Assembly: GCF_004331075.1 (NCBI RefSeq)
Contig: NZ_SJNX01000006.1
Span: 124,001-188,000 of the forward strand
Length of the DNA: 64,000 nucleotides
Origin: Acinetobacter brisouioides
GTDB taxonomy: Bacteria; Pseudomonadota; Gammaproteobacteria; Pseudomonadales; Moraxellaceae
Direction of reading: 5' to 3'
Shown: positions 55,372 through 64,000 of the stretch, in pieces
Layout of the letters: every line of letters begins with the position of its first letter
How positions within the stretch are numbered: position 1 is the first letter of the stretch
The notes under the pieces: model-generated
What the model was told of the DNA's origin: nothing
Database searches by the model: none
What the model saw: only the letters and a program-made list of their open reading frames with translations
Translations under genes and position numbers: made by a program

Positions 55372-56583
55372 ATGAATTTGACGATGACAATACCTCAAAA
55401 AAGCACTAGGCAGCAAATACCATCAGGTGTATGGGTACTCGGTTTTGTCAGCATGTTGATGGATATTTCATCGGAAATGATCCATAGCCTACTGCCACTA
55501 TTCATGATCACGACACTAGGAGCAAGTGCGCTCGCGATTGGCTTGATCGAAGGGTTGGCCGAGGCCACTGCGCTCATCATTAAAATATTTTCGGGTGTCA
55601 TCAGTGACTATCTCGGCAAGCGTAAGGGATTGGCCGTGATCGGCTATACCATGGGTGCGCTCACTAAGCCGCTGTTTGCTGTGGCACCCACGATCGGCCT
55701 CGTGTTGACTGCCCGACTATTAGATCGTGCGGGAAAGGGCATTCGCGGTGCTCCGCGCGATGCCTTAATAGCAGACATTGTACCAGCACAAATACGCGGC
55801 GCGGCGTTCGGTTTGCGTCAGGCTCTTGATACTGTAGGCGCATTTCTGGGTCCATTGCTAGCCGTCGGCTTGATGCTGCTGTGGGCCAATGATTTCCGTG
55901 CGGTGTTCTGGGTGGCAGTGATTCCAGGATTGATGGCGGTTGCCTTGCTGTTATTCGGTATACGAGAGCCAGAACACCAGCAAACAACTAAACGCACCAA
56001 TCCAATTCAGCGAGAAAATCTAAAACGCTTGAGTAGTTCATATTGGTGGGTGGTGAGTATCGGTGCGGTGTTCACACTGGCCCGCTTTAGCGAAGCATTT
56101 TTGGTTTTGCGTGCGCAGCAAAGTGGTGTACCAGTTGCTTTAGTGCCGCTGGTCATGGTCGCGATGAATCTGGTCTATGCTTTGTCTGCTTATCCATTCG
56201 GAAAATTGTCTGATCGTATGAACCATAAGACACTGCTGGCACTTGGATTGATTGTATTGATCTCGGCCGATCTGGTGTTGGCAATGAACAATCACTGGAG
56301 TGTTGTGCTGGCTGGCGTCGCCCTGTGGGGTATCCACATGGGAATGACTCAGGGCTTGCTGGCGACAATGGTTGCAGATACCGCACCCGCTGACTTGCGT
56401 GGAACAGCGTACGGATTTTTCAATCTTGTCAGTGGGTTAGCTATGCTACTAGCGAGCGTACTGGCTGGGCTGTTGTGGGATCGGCTCGGAGCATCATTTA
56501 CATTTTATGCAGGCGCAACATTTTGCATCATCGCACTCATAGGATTGGTCTGGCAGCCAATCATGAAAATACTGAAATCATAG
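55372..56583 (+). CDS. MFS transporter
   Basis: A 403-residue major facilitator with 12 predicted membrane helices, an MFS signature after helix 2 (SGVISDYLGKRKGLAVIGYTMGA) and a second-half copy (AYPFGKLSDRMNHKTLLALG). The G+C content and codon use are visibly higher than in the neighbourhood, a sign of transfer. The start could be ATG 55372 or 55384. The first bases overlap an inverted repeat (CATCCAGTG / CACTGGATG, 55343-55375). Substrate not known; drug or metabolite efflux is the usual role. Confidence 0.82.
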   Translation: MNLTMTIPQKSTRQQIPSGVWVLGFVSMLMDISSEMIHSLLPLFMITTLGASALAIGLIEGLAEATALIIKIFSGVISDYLGKRKGLAVIGYTMGALTKPLFAVAPTIGLVLTARLLDRAGKGIRGAPRDALIADIVPAQIRGAAFGLRQALDTVGAFLGPLLAVGLMLLWANDFRAVFWVAVIPGLMAVALLLFGIREPEHQQTTKRTNPIQRENLKRLSSSYWWVVSIGAVFTLARFSEAFLVLRAQQSGVPVALVPLVMVAMNLVYALSAYPFGKLSDRMNHKTLLALGLIVLISADLVLAMNNHWSVVLAGVALWGIHMGMTQGLLATMVADTAPADLRGTAYGFFNLVSGLAMLLASVLAGLLWDRLGASFTFYAGATFCIIALIGLVWQPIMKILKS

Positions 56584-56880
56584 CTTGGTTTGAGGGTTAT
56601 TCTGCTTCAGCAAATTTCCTATATCTGAGAAAAAAGAGATACGAAGTGTTAGGAAATCTAAAAGACAAATTAATTTTCTAGATGAAAATGTGAACAAGGA
56701 CACTGTGTATAAAAGCTAATCAAAGCGTGAGATATTGATCAAATAATTAGTGTGGAACCTGATAATTCAAGAAACAAGCTCAATCCAGATAGATTGAGCT
56801 TTTAAATAACACGACAAATTCATGATTTATATGAGAATAAAAATAATTTCGGTGTGTGATGCGTAAATTTTGTTATTTCA
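56584..56880. other. Intergenic region, no gene seen
   Basis: The DNA returns to low G+C. A short hairpin at 56785-56804 (TCAATC..GATTGA type) follows the MFS gene. No gene. Confidence 0.4.
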
Positions 56881-57150
56881 TCAACCACGACGCTTATCTT
56901 GGGCTGTAAATGCCATCTTTTTTGCCATAGGATACGAATCGGTATTTATACACCTGATACTTCTGGAAGCAAGGAGATTAATTTTCCCTGCTTTATTTAT
57001 TGGATATCCATTTTTTTCTAAATAGGATGGCGATGCACAGATTAATAGTGTTTGATGACCAAGTGATTTTGCTATCAAATCTGTATCGTCTGTTAAAAGT
57101 ACTGTTTGATTGCATCGAATAATACCAACAAAAAATGAATGCCTAGGCAT
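56881..57150 (-). pseudogene. LysR-family regulator remnant
   Basis: The minus-strand frame contains TDLIAKSLGHQTLLICASPSYLEKNGYPINKAG, which matches the substrate-binding domain of LysR regulators (DLIAR-LG...LCASP-YL---G-P). Neither the helix-turn-helix nor the C-terminal half is nearby. It is 140 bp past the porin gene's stop and may be the remains of that gene's former regulator. Confidence 0.6.
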
Positions 57151-57288
57151 TCATTTTTCGCAAAGTTAAAATCTGCTTGTTACCTTGCATTTTGACTGTT
57201 ATACGATAATTCGTGGCGTGGTCATTTTTCTTTGGAATCTAACAAGCCAGCAAATTAAATGCTTTTTAATATAGCAACGCTGATCAAA

Positions 57289-58593
57289 TTAAAAATCATA
57301 AATAATGGTTGCATTGATTCGGTTATCTAAACCCTCTTTATTGTCAAAAGTTTGACGTTGCCCATACATATATTCAATTCCAATATTGATTGGTTTAACA
57401 GGATTGTAAAAAGCATTAATCCAGCCTTCAATTAATTGTTTATTCTGACTATGATCATCGTGGACTAATTTTGAAAATGAATTATTGGTATTGGCACGCA
57501 TGTAACCAAGACCTATGGTTGATCTTATTTTTGGCGTAAACTGCTGGGTCAAACCAACTGTGACAGCATCAAATTCATTTGGTTTTATATCTCCATGCTT
57601 ATCAAATACATAAGCATAGTTCGTCCATAATAGGTTTTTGGTATCACCAAAAATATGATTATAGTCAGCACGAAGTAATGTCGTTGGTGTTAACTGAATT
57701 TTCCCACCTAAACCAACACCCCATGCAATAAATTCATCATGATTTCCATACGTAGTTGCTTTTTGAGTGACAAAAGCTCGCCCAGAAACGATAGAACCGT
57801 TATCAAATTTATAATTTAGTCGTCCTGTCAATGAAGGGAGTTTTAGCTTTGCATTCGGATCAGTTTGAAAATTTTGTGTGCCTGTAGTGGTTACTGTTTC
57901 AGATTTAGGATCTTCCAAGCTGACTGCAAAATTCATGTGTGGATTAATCGCATGGGAATATTTGAGTTGCGCTATACGTGTTAAAGACCCGCCTACTGAC
58001 AATGCAGCATCTACAGTTTCAGGAAAATATTCTACGGCATTAAAGTTAGACCATGTTTGACCGATTAACCAGTGATCATAAGTGATGTAGGCATGACGGA
58101 TGCGAAATGTATCTCGAGTACTGCCTCCCAAGAAGTCCATTTCTATTTTACCGCCTATATCGTGCCCCAAGCTTGTAGGTGCTTTAAAATTAAAACCCAA
58201 ACGGGTGGCATTCAGCGAACTTTGAAATTTATCGGCATTGTTTGTTTCTGCAGCGGTATGTTCTAAAGGTACTGTGCTGATGTTATTAAACATTGCACTA
58301 GGGCCTTTCACCTGATATGAAGCATCCGCACGAATATTGCCATAAAGTTCAAATTCAGCACCGCCCTTGGTCGTCATATGCGTGAGATTTAAAGGAGATG
58401 CTGCCTTTTTTATTTTAGCTAATTCCTCTTTATCTTCTTCTTTTTGTTTTTTCATCATTAATTTCAATTCTTGAATTTCTTGTTCAAGTTTAGAAATTTG
58501 TTCTTCCGTTACCGCAGCATAAGTTGGAGAAACAAATATTAATGTTGCAAAACTCAATGCGCTTTTGAACAGAAAATTAGTCGACCCTTTCAT
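57289..58593 (-). CDS. DcaP-family trimeric outer-membrane porin
   Basis: A 434-residue porin. The signal peptide (MKGSTNFLFKSALSFATLIFVSPTYA) is followed by a coiled-coil segment (EEQISKLEQEIQELKLMMKKQKEEDKEEL), then a barrel starting GGAEFELYGNIRADASYQV and ending ATIIYDF with terminal Phe. The N-terminal coiled coil and barrel are the plan of DcaP, the dicarboxylate/beta-lactam-permeable channel of Acinetobacter. The start at 58593 has GGAG 7 bp upstream; an earlier in-frame ATG lacks it. Confidence 0.88.
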   Translation of the reverse strand: MKGSTNFLFKSALSFATLIFVSPTYAAVTEEQISKLEQEIQELKLMMKKQKEEDKEELAKIKKAASPLNLTHMTTKGGAEFELYGNIRADASYQVKGPSAMFNNISTVPLEHTAAETNNADKFQSSLNATRLGFNFKAPTSLGHDIGGKIEMDFLGGSTRDTFRIRHAYITYDHWLIGQTWSNFNAVEYFPETVDAALSVGGSLTRIAQLKYSHAINPHMNFAVSLEDPKSETVTTTGTQNFQTDPNAKLKLPSLTGRLNYKFDNGSIVSGRAFVTQKATTYGNHDEFIAWGVGLGGKIQLTPTTLLRADYNHIFGDTKNLLWTNYAYVFDKHGDIKPNEFDAVTVGLTQQFTPKIRSTIGLGYMRANTNNSFSKLVHDDHSQNKQLIEGWINAFYNPVKPINIGIEYMYGQRQTFDNKEGLDNRINATIIYDF

Positions 58594-58828
58594 ATAAAAC
58601 TCCATTTTAAGTATAAGCTCCATTGCTTATTTTTTTGATTTATTGATATTCCATGCATAAATATGTGTTAAATCCATGCTGATTGGTTTCCTGAACAGAA
58701 ACACAACCTTCTGATTGATCTAATTTATTTTTAAGTTGATGCGAATATCTAAAAATTAATTCATTGCAGAATATTTATTCAATACAATTAGTTATAAGAT
58801 AAATTTTATTAAAACCAACCTATGGAAC

Positions 58829-59815
58829 CTAAGCCATTGCATCAATACCGAGTTGAGAAATGCTTGGTCGTGTCTTTTCCACGTGCAATCCTAATTTTTT
58901 AAATAACCGCTGATCTTGTCCTGCACCTGCATTTGGTGTAGTCAGCAGTTTTTCTCCAGAAAACAGTGAATTGGCACCTGCCATAAAAGCCAAGGCCTGA
59001 TCAGAATCACTTAATGATTCACGTCCCGCAGAGAGGCGGATGTAACTGTTTGGCATGAGAATACGTGCCACGGCAATGGTTCGTATCCATTCCGTCACAT
59101 CGAGTCGCTCTAGCTCTGCCAAAGGGGTACCTGCAATTGGAACCAGCATGTTGATCGGGACAGATTCGGGATGAATCGGCAAAGTCGAAAGTTCGTGCAA
59201 CAAACCGATACGATCCTGCTGGTTTTCCCCTAGCCCAACAATGCCTCCGCTACAAACTTTCAGACCTGCCTGACGTACATGATCAAGAGTATTTAAACGG
59301 TCATCAAAACTGCGGGTACTAATGATATGAGAATAATATTCACGAGAGGTATCTAGATTGTGGTTGTAATAATCCAGTCCAGCGTCTTTGAGGCGTTCTG
59401 CCTGCGACGCATTCAGCATGCCCAAGGTCATACAGGTTTCCAGTCCCAAGGCTTTGACTTCTTTGACCATTTCGAGTACATACGGCATGTCACGTTCATG
59501 AGGATTTCGCCAGGCTGCCCCCATACAGAAACGTGAAGAACCAGAAGCTTTGGCGATCTGTGCTTCCTGAACGACTTTTTCTACCGTAATACGCTTCTCA
59601 GCTTCTAGCTGAGAATCATAATGGGCAGATTGTGAACAGTACTTGCAGTCTTCTGGGCATTTTCCAGTTTTGATCGAGAGTAAGGTGCTCACCTGTATCT
59701 GGTTAGGCTGAAAATGTGCACGATGCACTTGTTGCGCCTGAAAAAGCAGATCTAGAAAGGGTTGCTCATATAAGTGCTGGATTTCTTCACGTGTCCAGTC
59801 ATTCCTTGGTTGCAT
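58829..59815 (-). CDS. bioB: Biotin synthase
   Basis: A 328-residue radical SAM enzyme that inserts sulfur into dethiobiotin. The 4Fe-4S motif is CPEDCKYC (C53, C57, C60), with the preceding SIKTG and following SQSAHY typical of BioB. The second cluster ligands are further on in SGGIVGLGE and SAGRESL regions. The length is normal. It stands apart from other bio genes, with its own promoter in 59816-59931. Confidence 0.95.
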   Translation of the reverse strand: MQPRNDWTREEIQHLYEQPFLDLLFQAQQVHRAHFQPNQIQVSTLLSIKTGKCPEDCKYCSQSAHYDSQLEAEKRITVEKVVQEAQIAKASGSSRFCMGAAWRNPHERDMPYVLEMVKEVKALGLETCMTLGMLNASQAERLKDAGLDYYNHNLDTSREYYSHIISTRSFDDRLNTLDHVRQAGLKVCSGGIVGLGENQQDRIGLLHELSTLPIHPESVPINMLVPIAGTPLAELERLDVTEWIRTIAVARILMPNSYIRLSAGRESLSDSDQALAFMAGANSLFSGEKLLTTPNAGAGQDQRLFKKLGLHVEKTRPSISQLGIDAMA

Positions 59816-59931
59816 ACGTTTTCCCTGAATATTGATAACTTATTATTAAAATTGGCAATTCCCCCTTTATTCCGTAGCATGTACTACAGAAATAAAGGGA
59901 TTAAATTGGCTCAAAAAAGCTAAAGGGTAAA

Positions 59932-61620
59932 TTAAGCCACTTCTTCCAGATTTAATTCCTTACGCATCAATTCACGTAATTTAAATTTTTGTGTCTTACC
60001 CGAAGTGGTCATTGGAAATTCGGTGAAGAACCGCACGTAACGCGGCACCTTGTTATGCGAGATATGTTCTGCACAATAACGACGAATACATTCTTCAGTC
60101 GTGGTGTGATGACCATGTAGAATAATGCAGGCGCATAGTTCTTCGCCATATTTGGCATCTGGTACACCTATCACCTGTACGTCAGAAACATCTGGATGGG
60201 TATAGAGGAAATCTTCAATTTCTTTCGGGAACAGGTTTTCACCGCCGCGAATGACAATATCCTTGATACGACCTTTGATTTTGACAAAACCCTGATCATC
60301 CATTTCGGCGATATCACCGGTATGCATCCATTTGGCAACATCAACGACTTCTTTGGTTTTATCTTCATCTTCCCAGTAACCGAGCATCACGGAATAACCT
60401 CGTACACAAAGCTCACCGAGTGAACCGCGCGGAACCACTTTGCCCTGCTCATCCACAATCTTGATTTCCAGATGTGGATGCACACGCCCTACCGTACCGA
60501 CTCGACATTCAATTGAATCATCAGTATGTGTCTGAGCACTTACTGGCGCTGTTTCTGTCATACCGTAGCAGATGGTGATGTCCGACATATGCATGCGTTC
60601 CATCACGCGCTGCATGATTTCACGCGGGCATGGGCTGCCTGCCATAATGCCGGTACGCAAGCTGGACAGATCGAACTCGTCAAAGCTTTCCTGCTCTAGC
60701 ATGGCAATAAACATGGTTGGCACACCATAGGCTGCCGTGCATTTTTCCCTCTGAATCGTTTTGAGAGTGTCCAGCGGGTTAAATGCAGCTGCCGGATACA
60801 CCATGGTCGAACCATGTGTTAGACAAGCCAAGTTCCCCATCACCATGCCGAAACAATGGAATAATGGTACAGAAATACACACACGATCTTGCGGAGTCAG
60901 ATGAATCGCTTCACCTACAAAATAACCATTATTTAAAATGTTATTGTGGGTCAGCATGGTACCTTTGGGATTGCCTGTAGTGCCGGAAGTGAACTGGATA
61001 TTGATCGTTTCATCAAATTGCAATTCATTGGAAATGCTGGCCAACTCATCAAGCTGCTTCTGGCTTGGGGTAACCAGCAGGTCGTCAAAGCGGTGGATAC
61101 CCGGATGTTCTTGTTGATCAATTTTAATGACATGTTTGAGATAAGGTAGACACTCTGAGAATAGGACTTTATTGACAGCGTGCGGTAATTCAGGAGCAAT
61201 ATGAGTAAGAATAGCCTGATAATTCGTGGTTTTAAATTGCGAATCAATAACCAGTCCTTTGCAAGAGACCTTGTTCAATACATATTCCAACTCATTACTT
61301 TTATAAGCCGGATTGAGATTGACCAAGATAATGCCTGCTTTAAAAGCTGCAAACTGTGTAATCGTCCATTCCACACAATTTGGCGACCAAATAGCCAAAC
61401 GGTCCCCTTTCCTTAGTCCTAATTTGAGCAAACTACAAGCAAAGGCGTTCACCTGTGCTTGTAGTTCCTGATAAGTTAAACGCTTATTCTGATGTACACT
61501 AACCACAGCATCATGATTGGCATATTGCTGGCAAGCTTGATCAAACTTCTCACCAATTGTCATGCCCAATAATGGCTGACTGCTCGCACCATAGGCGTAA
61601 CTTAACTTTGACTGTGTCAT
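59932..61620 (-). CDS. AMP-binding acyl-CoA synthetase
   Basis: A 562-residue adenylate-forming enzyme. The P-loop-like motif is FTSGTTGNPKGTM, the core YGMTETAP, the hinge GRIKDIVIRGGENLFP, and the catalytic lysine near the C-terminus in TTSGKTQKFKLRE. Size and motifs fit medium/long-chain acyl-CoA synthetases. It is adjacent to the TetR regulator of the liu-type cluster and probably activates branched or isoprenoid acids for entry into that pathway, which is an inference from position. Confidence 0.88.
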   Translation of the reverse strand: MTQSKLSYAYGASSQPLLGMTIGEKFDQACQQYANHDAVVSVHQNKRLTYQELQAQVNAFACSLLKLGLRKGDRLAIWSPNCVEWTITQFAAFKAGIILVNLNPAYKSNELEYVLNKVSCKGLVIDSQFKTTNYQAILTHIAPELPHAVNKVLFSECLPYLKHVIKIDQQEHPGIHRFDDLLVTPSQKQLDELASISNELQFDETINIQFTSGTTGNPKGTMLTHNNILNNGYFVGEAIHLTPQDRVCISVPLFHCFGMVMGNLACLTHGSTMVYPAAAFNPLDTLKTIQREKCTAAYGVPTMFIAMLEQESFDEFDLSSLRTGIMAGSPCPREIMQRVMERMHMSDITICYGMTETAPVSAQTHTDDSIECRVGTVGRVHPHLEIKIVDEQGKVVPRGSLGELCVRGYSVMLGYWEDEDKTKEVVDVAKWMHTGDIAEMDDQGFVKIKGRIKDIVIRGGENLFPKEIEDFLYTHPDVSDVQVIGVPDAKYGEELCACIILHGHHTTTEECIRRYCAEHISHNKVPRYVRFFTEFPMTTSGKTQKFKLRELMRKELNLEEVA

Positions 61621-61723
61621 TGAATCCCACTCCTTGATTCTTTGTAATTCTGATTTTTACTGCACACTTTAATTTTGTTGTTGTGACTATTTCCAAACTG
61701 TCATCTATTTCTTTTTGTGATAA

Positions 61724-62359
61724 TTAAATTAAATTTTCCTCCTTTACGCTGACTGCATTGACACAAAAATCGGCGATCTGTTTGACAAAATAATCACGGT
61801 AAGACTGATCAAACATCACATTCCGAGATGGATTCAAAGGTTCAATTACCACAAAGGTCATGGTTCCCACGACACATAAAGCTGCTGTATTCAAATCCTC
61901 AAATCCAAACTCACCGGTCACTTTCCCTTCGGCAAGAATCTCTTTCATGCTTTGCTTAATAAATTGTTTACTGCGAAAACGCTCATGTTCAATCGCAGGA
62001 TCAGCCGGTTCGAACATGAGCGAATACGCCAGTTGAGGGCTATTCAATGCACGTTTTACAAATGCCGTTACCGCCTTGTGCAGTTTATCTTTCGGTGTAA
62101 GCGGACCTGCTGCAATGGCATCTAAAATCTGTACCTCTTGCTTAATCGCTTCCGATAACACTTCAACAAGGATCTGCCCTTTGTTTTCAAAGTAACGGTA
62201 GACCAACCCACTGGAAACACCAGCACGTTCGGCAATCGCGTGGATCTGTGCATCTTTCAATCCTCCCTGTGCAATCAATTCGCGAGCGGATTGCAAAATC
62301 GCTTTACGATTTTGTTCCATTCGGTCCTGCATCAATGAAGATCTCTTATAACCACTCAT
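61724..62359 (-). CDS. TetR/AcrR-family regulator of the liu-type cluster
   Basis: A 211-residue repressor. The HTH (GGLKDAQIHAIAERAGVSSGLVYRYFENK) is near the N-terminus, with a helical ligand domain after. The start at 62359 is preferred because of the GAG site upstream; the frame is open to 62398. It is divergent from the acyl-CoA dehydrogenase gene and a perfect palindrome lies between them, so it likely controls both sides. A CoA-ester ligand is plausible. Confidence 0.82.
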   Translation of the reverse strand: MSGYKRSSLMQDRMEQNRKAILQSARELIAQGGLKDAQIHAIAERAGVSSGLVYRYFENKGQILVEVLSEAIKQEVQILDAIAAGPLTPKDKLHKAVTAFVKRALNSPQLAYSLMFEPADPAIEHERFRSKQFIKQSMKEILAEGKVTGEFGFEDLNTAALCVVGTMTFVVIEPLNPSRNVMFDQSYRDYFVKQIADFCVNAVSVKEENLI

Positions 62360-62401
62360 AGGCTTATTCTCAACCAGATAAAATGAATTGTAAATCATTT
62401 T

Positions 62402-62417
62402 GTGAATATTGATTCAC
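62402..62417. promoter_or_regulatory. Operator palindrome between the TetR gene and the acyl-CoA dehydrogenase gene
   Basis: GTGAAT-ATTG-ATTCAC is a perfect 6-4-6 inverted repeat centred in the divergent promoter region, about 42 bp from the tetR start and 77 bp from the dehydrogenase start. Confidence 0.7.
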
Positions 62418-62493
62418 TTTTTTAAAAAAAGATTGTATTGTAAAAATCAAGCACAGCAAAAATGCTTATGGAACAACAAATATAACCTCCAGG

Positions 62494-63678
62494 ATGAATG
62501 AAGAAATGAATCTTAAAAGCTTAAATTTTGGTTTCGATGAAACGTTAATCGCACTTCGTGATTCGGTTTCCGCTTTCTGCGCAAAGGAAATTGCACCCAT
62601 CGCCCGCCAAGTTGACCATGACAACCTGTTCCCTGCCCATCTCTGGAAAAAGTTTGGCGATATGGGCTTACTCGGCATGACAGTCAGTGAAGAATATGGC
62701 GGCACCAACCTGGGATATTTGGCCCATATTATTGTAATGCAAGAGATTTCTCGTGCATCAGCAGCAATCAGCTTATCTTACGGTGCACATTCTAACCTAT
62801 GTGTGAATCAAATTAATCGAAATGGTAATGAAGAACAAAAACAGCGTTTCCTACCGAAACTGGTTTCTGGTGAATATGTCGGTGCTTTAGCAATGTCTGA
62901 ACCGAATGCGGGTTCGGATGTCGTCAGCATGAAACTGCGTGCAGAGCAAAAAGGCGACAAATTTATCCTGAATGGCTCAAAAATGTGGATCACCAATGGC
63001 GGTGATGCAGACGTGTTAGTGGTGTACGCCAAAACCGATATCAATGCTGGTTCGAAAGGTCTTACAGCTTTCCTGATTGAAAAAAATATGCCGGGCTTTA
63101 GCCATGGTTCACATCTCGACAAACTTGGGATGCGTGGTTCAAACACCTATCCGCTGTTCTTCGATAATGTTGAAGTCCCAATGGAAAATGTCCTTGGCGG
63201 CATCGGCAATGGCGTGAAAGTCCTGATGAGTGGTCTGGATTATGAACGTGCTGTCTTAAGTGCTGGCCCACTAGGCATTATGGATGCCTGTATGGATGAA
63301 GTCATTCCTTACATTCACGACCGCAAACAGTTTGGACAAGCCCTTGGTGAATTCCAGTTGATGCAAGGCAAGATTGCCGACATGTACTCAACCTGGTTGG
63401 CGTGTAAAGCCTTGGTCTATGCAGTGGGTGCAGCCTGTGATCAGGTAGATCATGACCGTGGTCTGCGTAAAGATGCCGCCAGTGCTATTTTATATGCAGC
63501 AGAAAAAGCCACATGGATGGCTGGTGAAGCAATCCAGACCTTGGGCGGTAATGGTTATATCAATGAATACAATACTGGACGTCTATGGCGTGATGCCAAA
63601 CTCTATGAAATTGGTGCTGGAACTTCTGAAATTCGTCGTATGTTGATTGGCCGTGAAATTTTTAATGAAACGGCTTAA
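62494..63678 (+). CDS. liuA: Isovaleryl-CoA dehydrogenase
   Basis: A 394-residue acyl-CoA dehydrogenase for the leucine pathway (isovaleryl-CoA to 3-methylcrotonyl-CoA). [18 protein letters not shown] and [12 protein letters not shown] contact FAD; the catalytic Glu is in [15 protein letters not shown], the position used by isovaleryl-CoA dehydrogenases rather than the C-terminal one of other family members. [22 protein letters not shown] is also typical. A better start might be ATG 62506 (MNLKSLNFG), as GAGG... lies upstream of either. It leads into the carboxylase gene after 42 bp. Confidence 0.9.
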   Translation: MNEEMNLKSLNFGFDETLIALRDSVSAFCAKEIAPIARQVDHDNLFPAHLWKKFGDMGLLGMTVSEEYGGTNLGYLAHIIVMQEISRASAAISLSYGAHSNLCVNQINRNGNEEQKQRFLPKLVSGEYVGALAMSEPNAGSDVVSMKLRAEQKGDKFILNGSKMWITNGGDADVLVVYAKTDINAGSKGLTAFLIEKNMPGFSHGSHLDKLGMRGSNTYPLFFDNVEVPMENVLGGIGNGVKVLMSGLDYERAVLSAGPLGIMDACMDEVIPYIHDRKQFGQALGEFQLMQGKIADMYSTWLACKALVYAVGAACDQVDHDRGLRKDAASAILYAAEKATWMAGEAIQTLGGNGYINEYNTGRLWRDAKLYEIGAGTSEIRRMLIGREIFNETA

Positions 63679-63720
63679 CGCAAATCAACCCGAAAAATAA
63701 AATAGCAAGGAAGTTTCCCT

Positions 63721-64000
63721 ATGAATCAATTAAAAAGCAAAATAAATATTCGAAGTGAAGACTTTAAAATTAACCAGCAAACCATGCAAACACTGGTAGA
63801 TGATCTCAAAAATGTGGCACAGCACATTGCTCTAGGTGGGGGTGAAGTCGCCCGTGAAAAACATCTGGCACGTGGCAAATTGTTACCTCGAGAGCGAATT
63901 GATCACCTGATAGATCCAGGAACAGCTTTTCTCGAAATTGGTCAATTAGCTGCCTATAAAGTCTATCAGGATGATATCCCCGCAGCGGGTGTAATCGCGG
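63721..64000 (+). CDS. liuB: Methylcrotonoyl-CoA carboxylase, carboxyltransferase subunit (partial)
   Basis: The frame from ATG 63721 (AAGGAAG upstream) runs off the right edge after 93 codons. ALGGGEVAREKHLARGKLLPRERI and LIDPGTAFLEIGQLAAY are typical of the N-terminus of biotin-dependent acyl-CoA carboxylase beta subunits, and in this position, after isovaleryl-CoA dehydrogenase, the 3-methylcrotonyl-CoA enzyme is expected. The CoA- and biotin-binding halves are outside the window. Confidence 0.88.
   Translation, partial: MNQLKSKINIRSEDFKINQQTMQTLVDDLKNVAQHIALGGGEVAREKHLARGKLLPRERIDHLIDPGTAFLEIGQLAAYKVYQDDIPAAGVIA

Overview
The window is a piece of an Acinetobacter-type chromosome (Moraxellaceae, Gammaproteobacteria). 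The signs are low G+C, a scattered his cluster (hisB-hisH, hisA, hisF), OmpR/EnvZ, a phaBPCA operon, a DcaP-type porin, a PanZ-like acetyltransferase next to hisB, and XerC/XerD half-sites that match the pdif sites known from Acinetobacter plasmids. Housekeeping genes on both flanks point to a chromosome rather than a plasmid.

Layout. 1-9.2 kb: end of a short-chain dehydrogenase, a DinB-like protein, tex, ompR-envZ, a succinyl-CoA:acetate CoA-transferase and a FadL-type porin. 9.2-10.75 kb: an iron-uptake operon whose FTR1 permease has lost nearly all of its middle. 11.3-18.8 kb: two tRNA-Phe genes, panZ-like, hisB, hisH, hisA and hisF interleaved with a 3'-5' exonuclease, a membrane protein, a cold-shock/DUF1294 fusion and a type II homoserine kinase, then an Opa-like barrel and tRNA-Thr. 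19.1-27.1 kb: a methyltransferase/FAD enzyme pair, a MetF-like protein, and a TetR-led operon for reactive carbonyls (DJ-1/PfpI protein, aldehyde dehydrogenase, MDR reductase).

27.5-33.2 kb is the most unusual part. It is an AT-rich island with three well-formed and one near-perfect XerC/XerD (dif-like) sites, at 27563, 30114, 30175 and 31538. They enclose secreted-protein genes (two of them decayed) and a HigB/HigA-like toxin-antitoxin pair. An IS1202-group insertion sequence starts exactly 5 bp from the XerC arm of the last site, followed by a truncated second copy. I read this as a chromosomal set of dif modules.

33.4-38.1 kb is accessory DNA: a periplasmic protein, IS3-family debris, a catalase-like lipoprotein and a carbohydrate porin. 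38.2-42.5 kb is phaBPCA for polyhydroxybutyrate, with a terminator-like hairpin between phaP and phaC. 43-50 kb holds a PAS-GGDEF-EAL sensor, an unrecognised 582-residue protein, fragments of IS5 and IS1595 transposases and an HxlR regulator. 50-54 kb is an Old Yellow Enzyme, an SCP2-like protein and two alpha/beta hydrolases in one direction. 54-57.2 kb is patchwork: an unlisted 48-codon gene, a transposase remnant, an MFS transporter of higher G+C and a LysR remnant. 57.3-64 kb returns to conserved genes: DcaP porin, bioB, an acyl-CoA synthetase, and the start of a leucine/isovalerate (liu) cluster running off the right edge.

All functional statements come from reading the sequence and from knowledge of the families. 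No database search was run.
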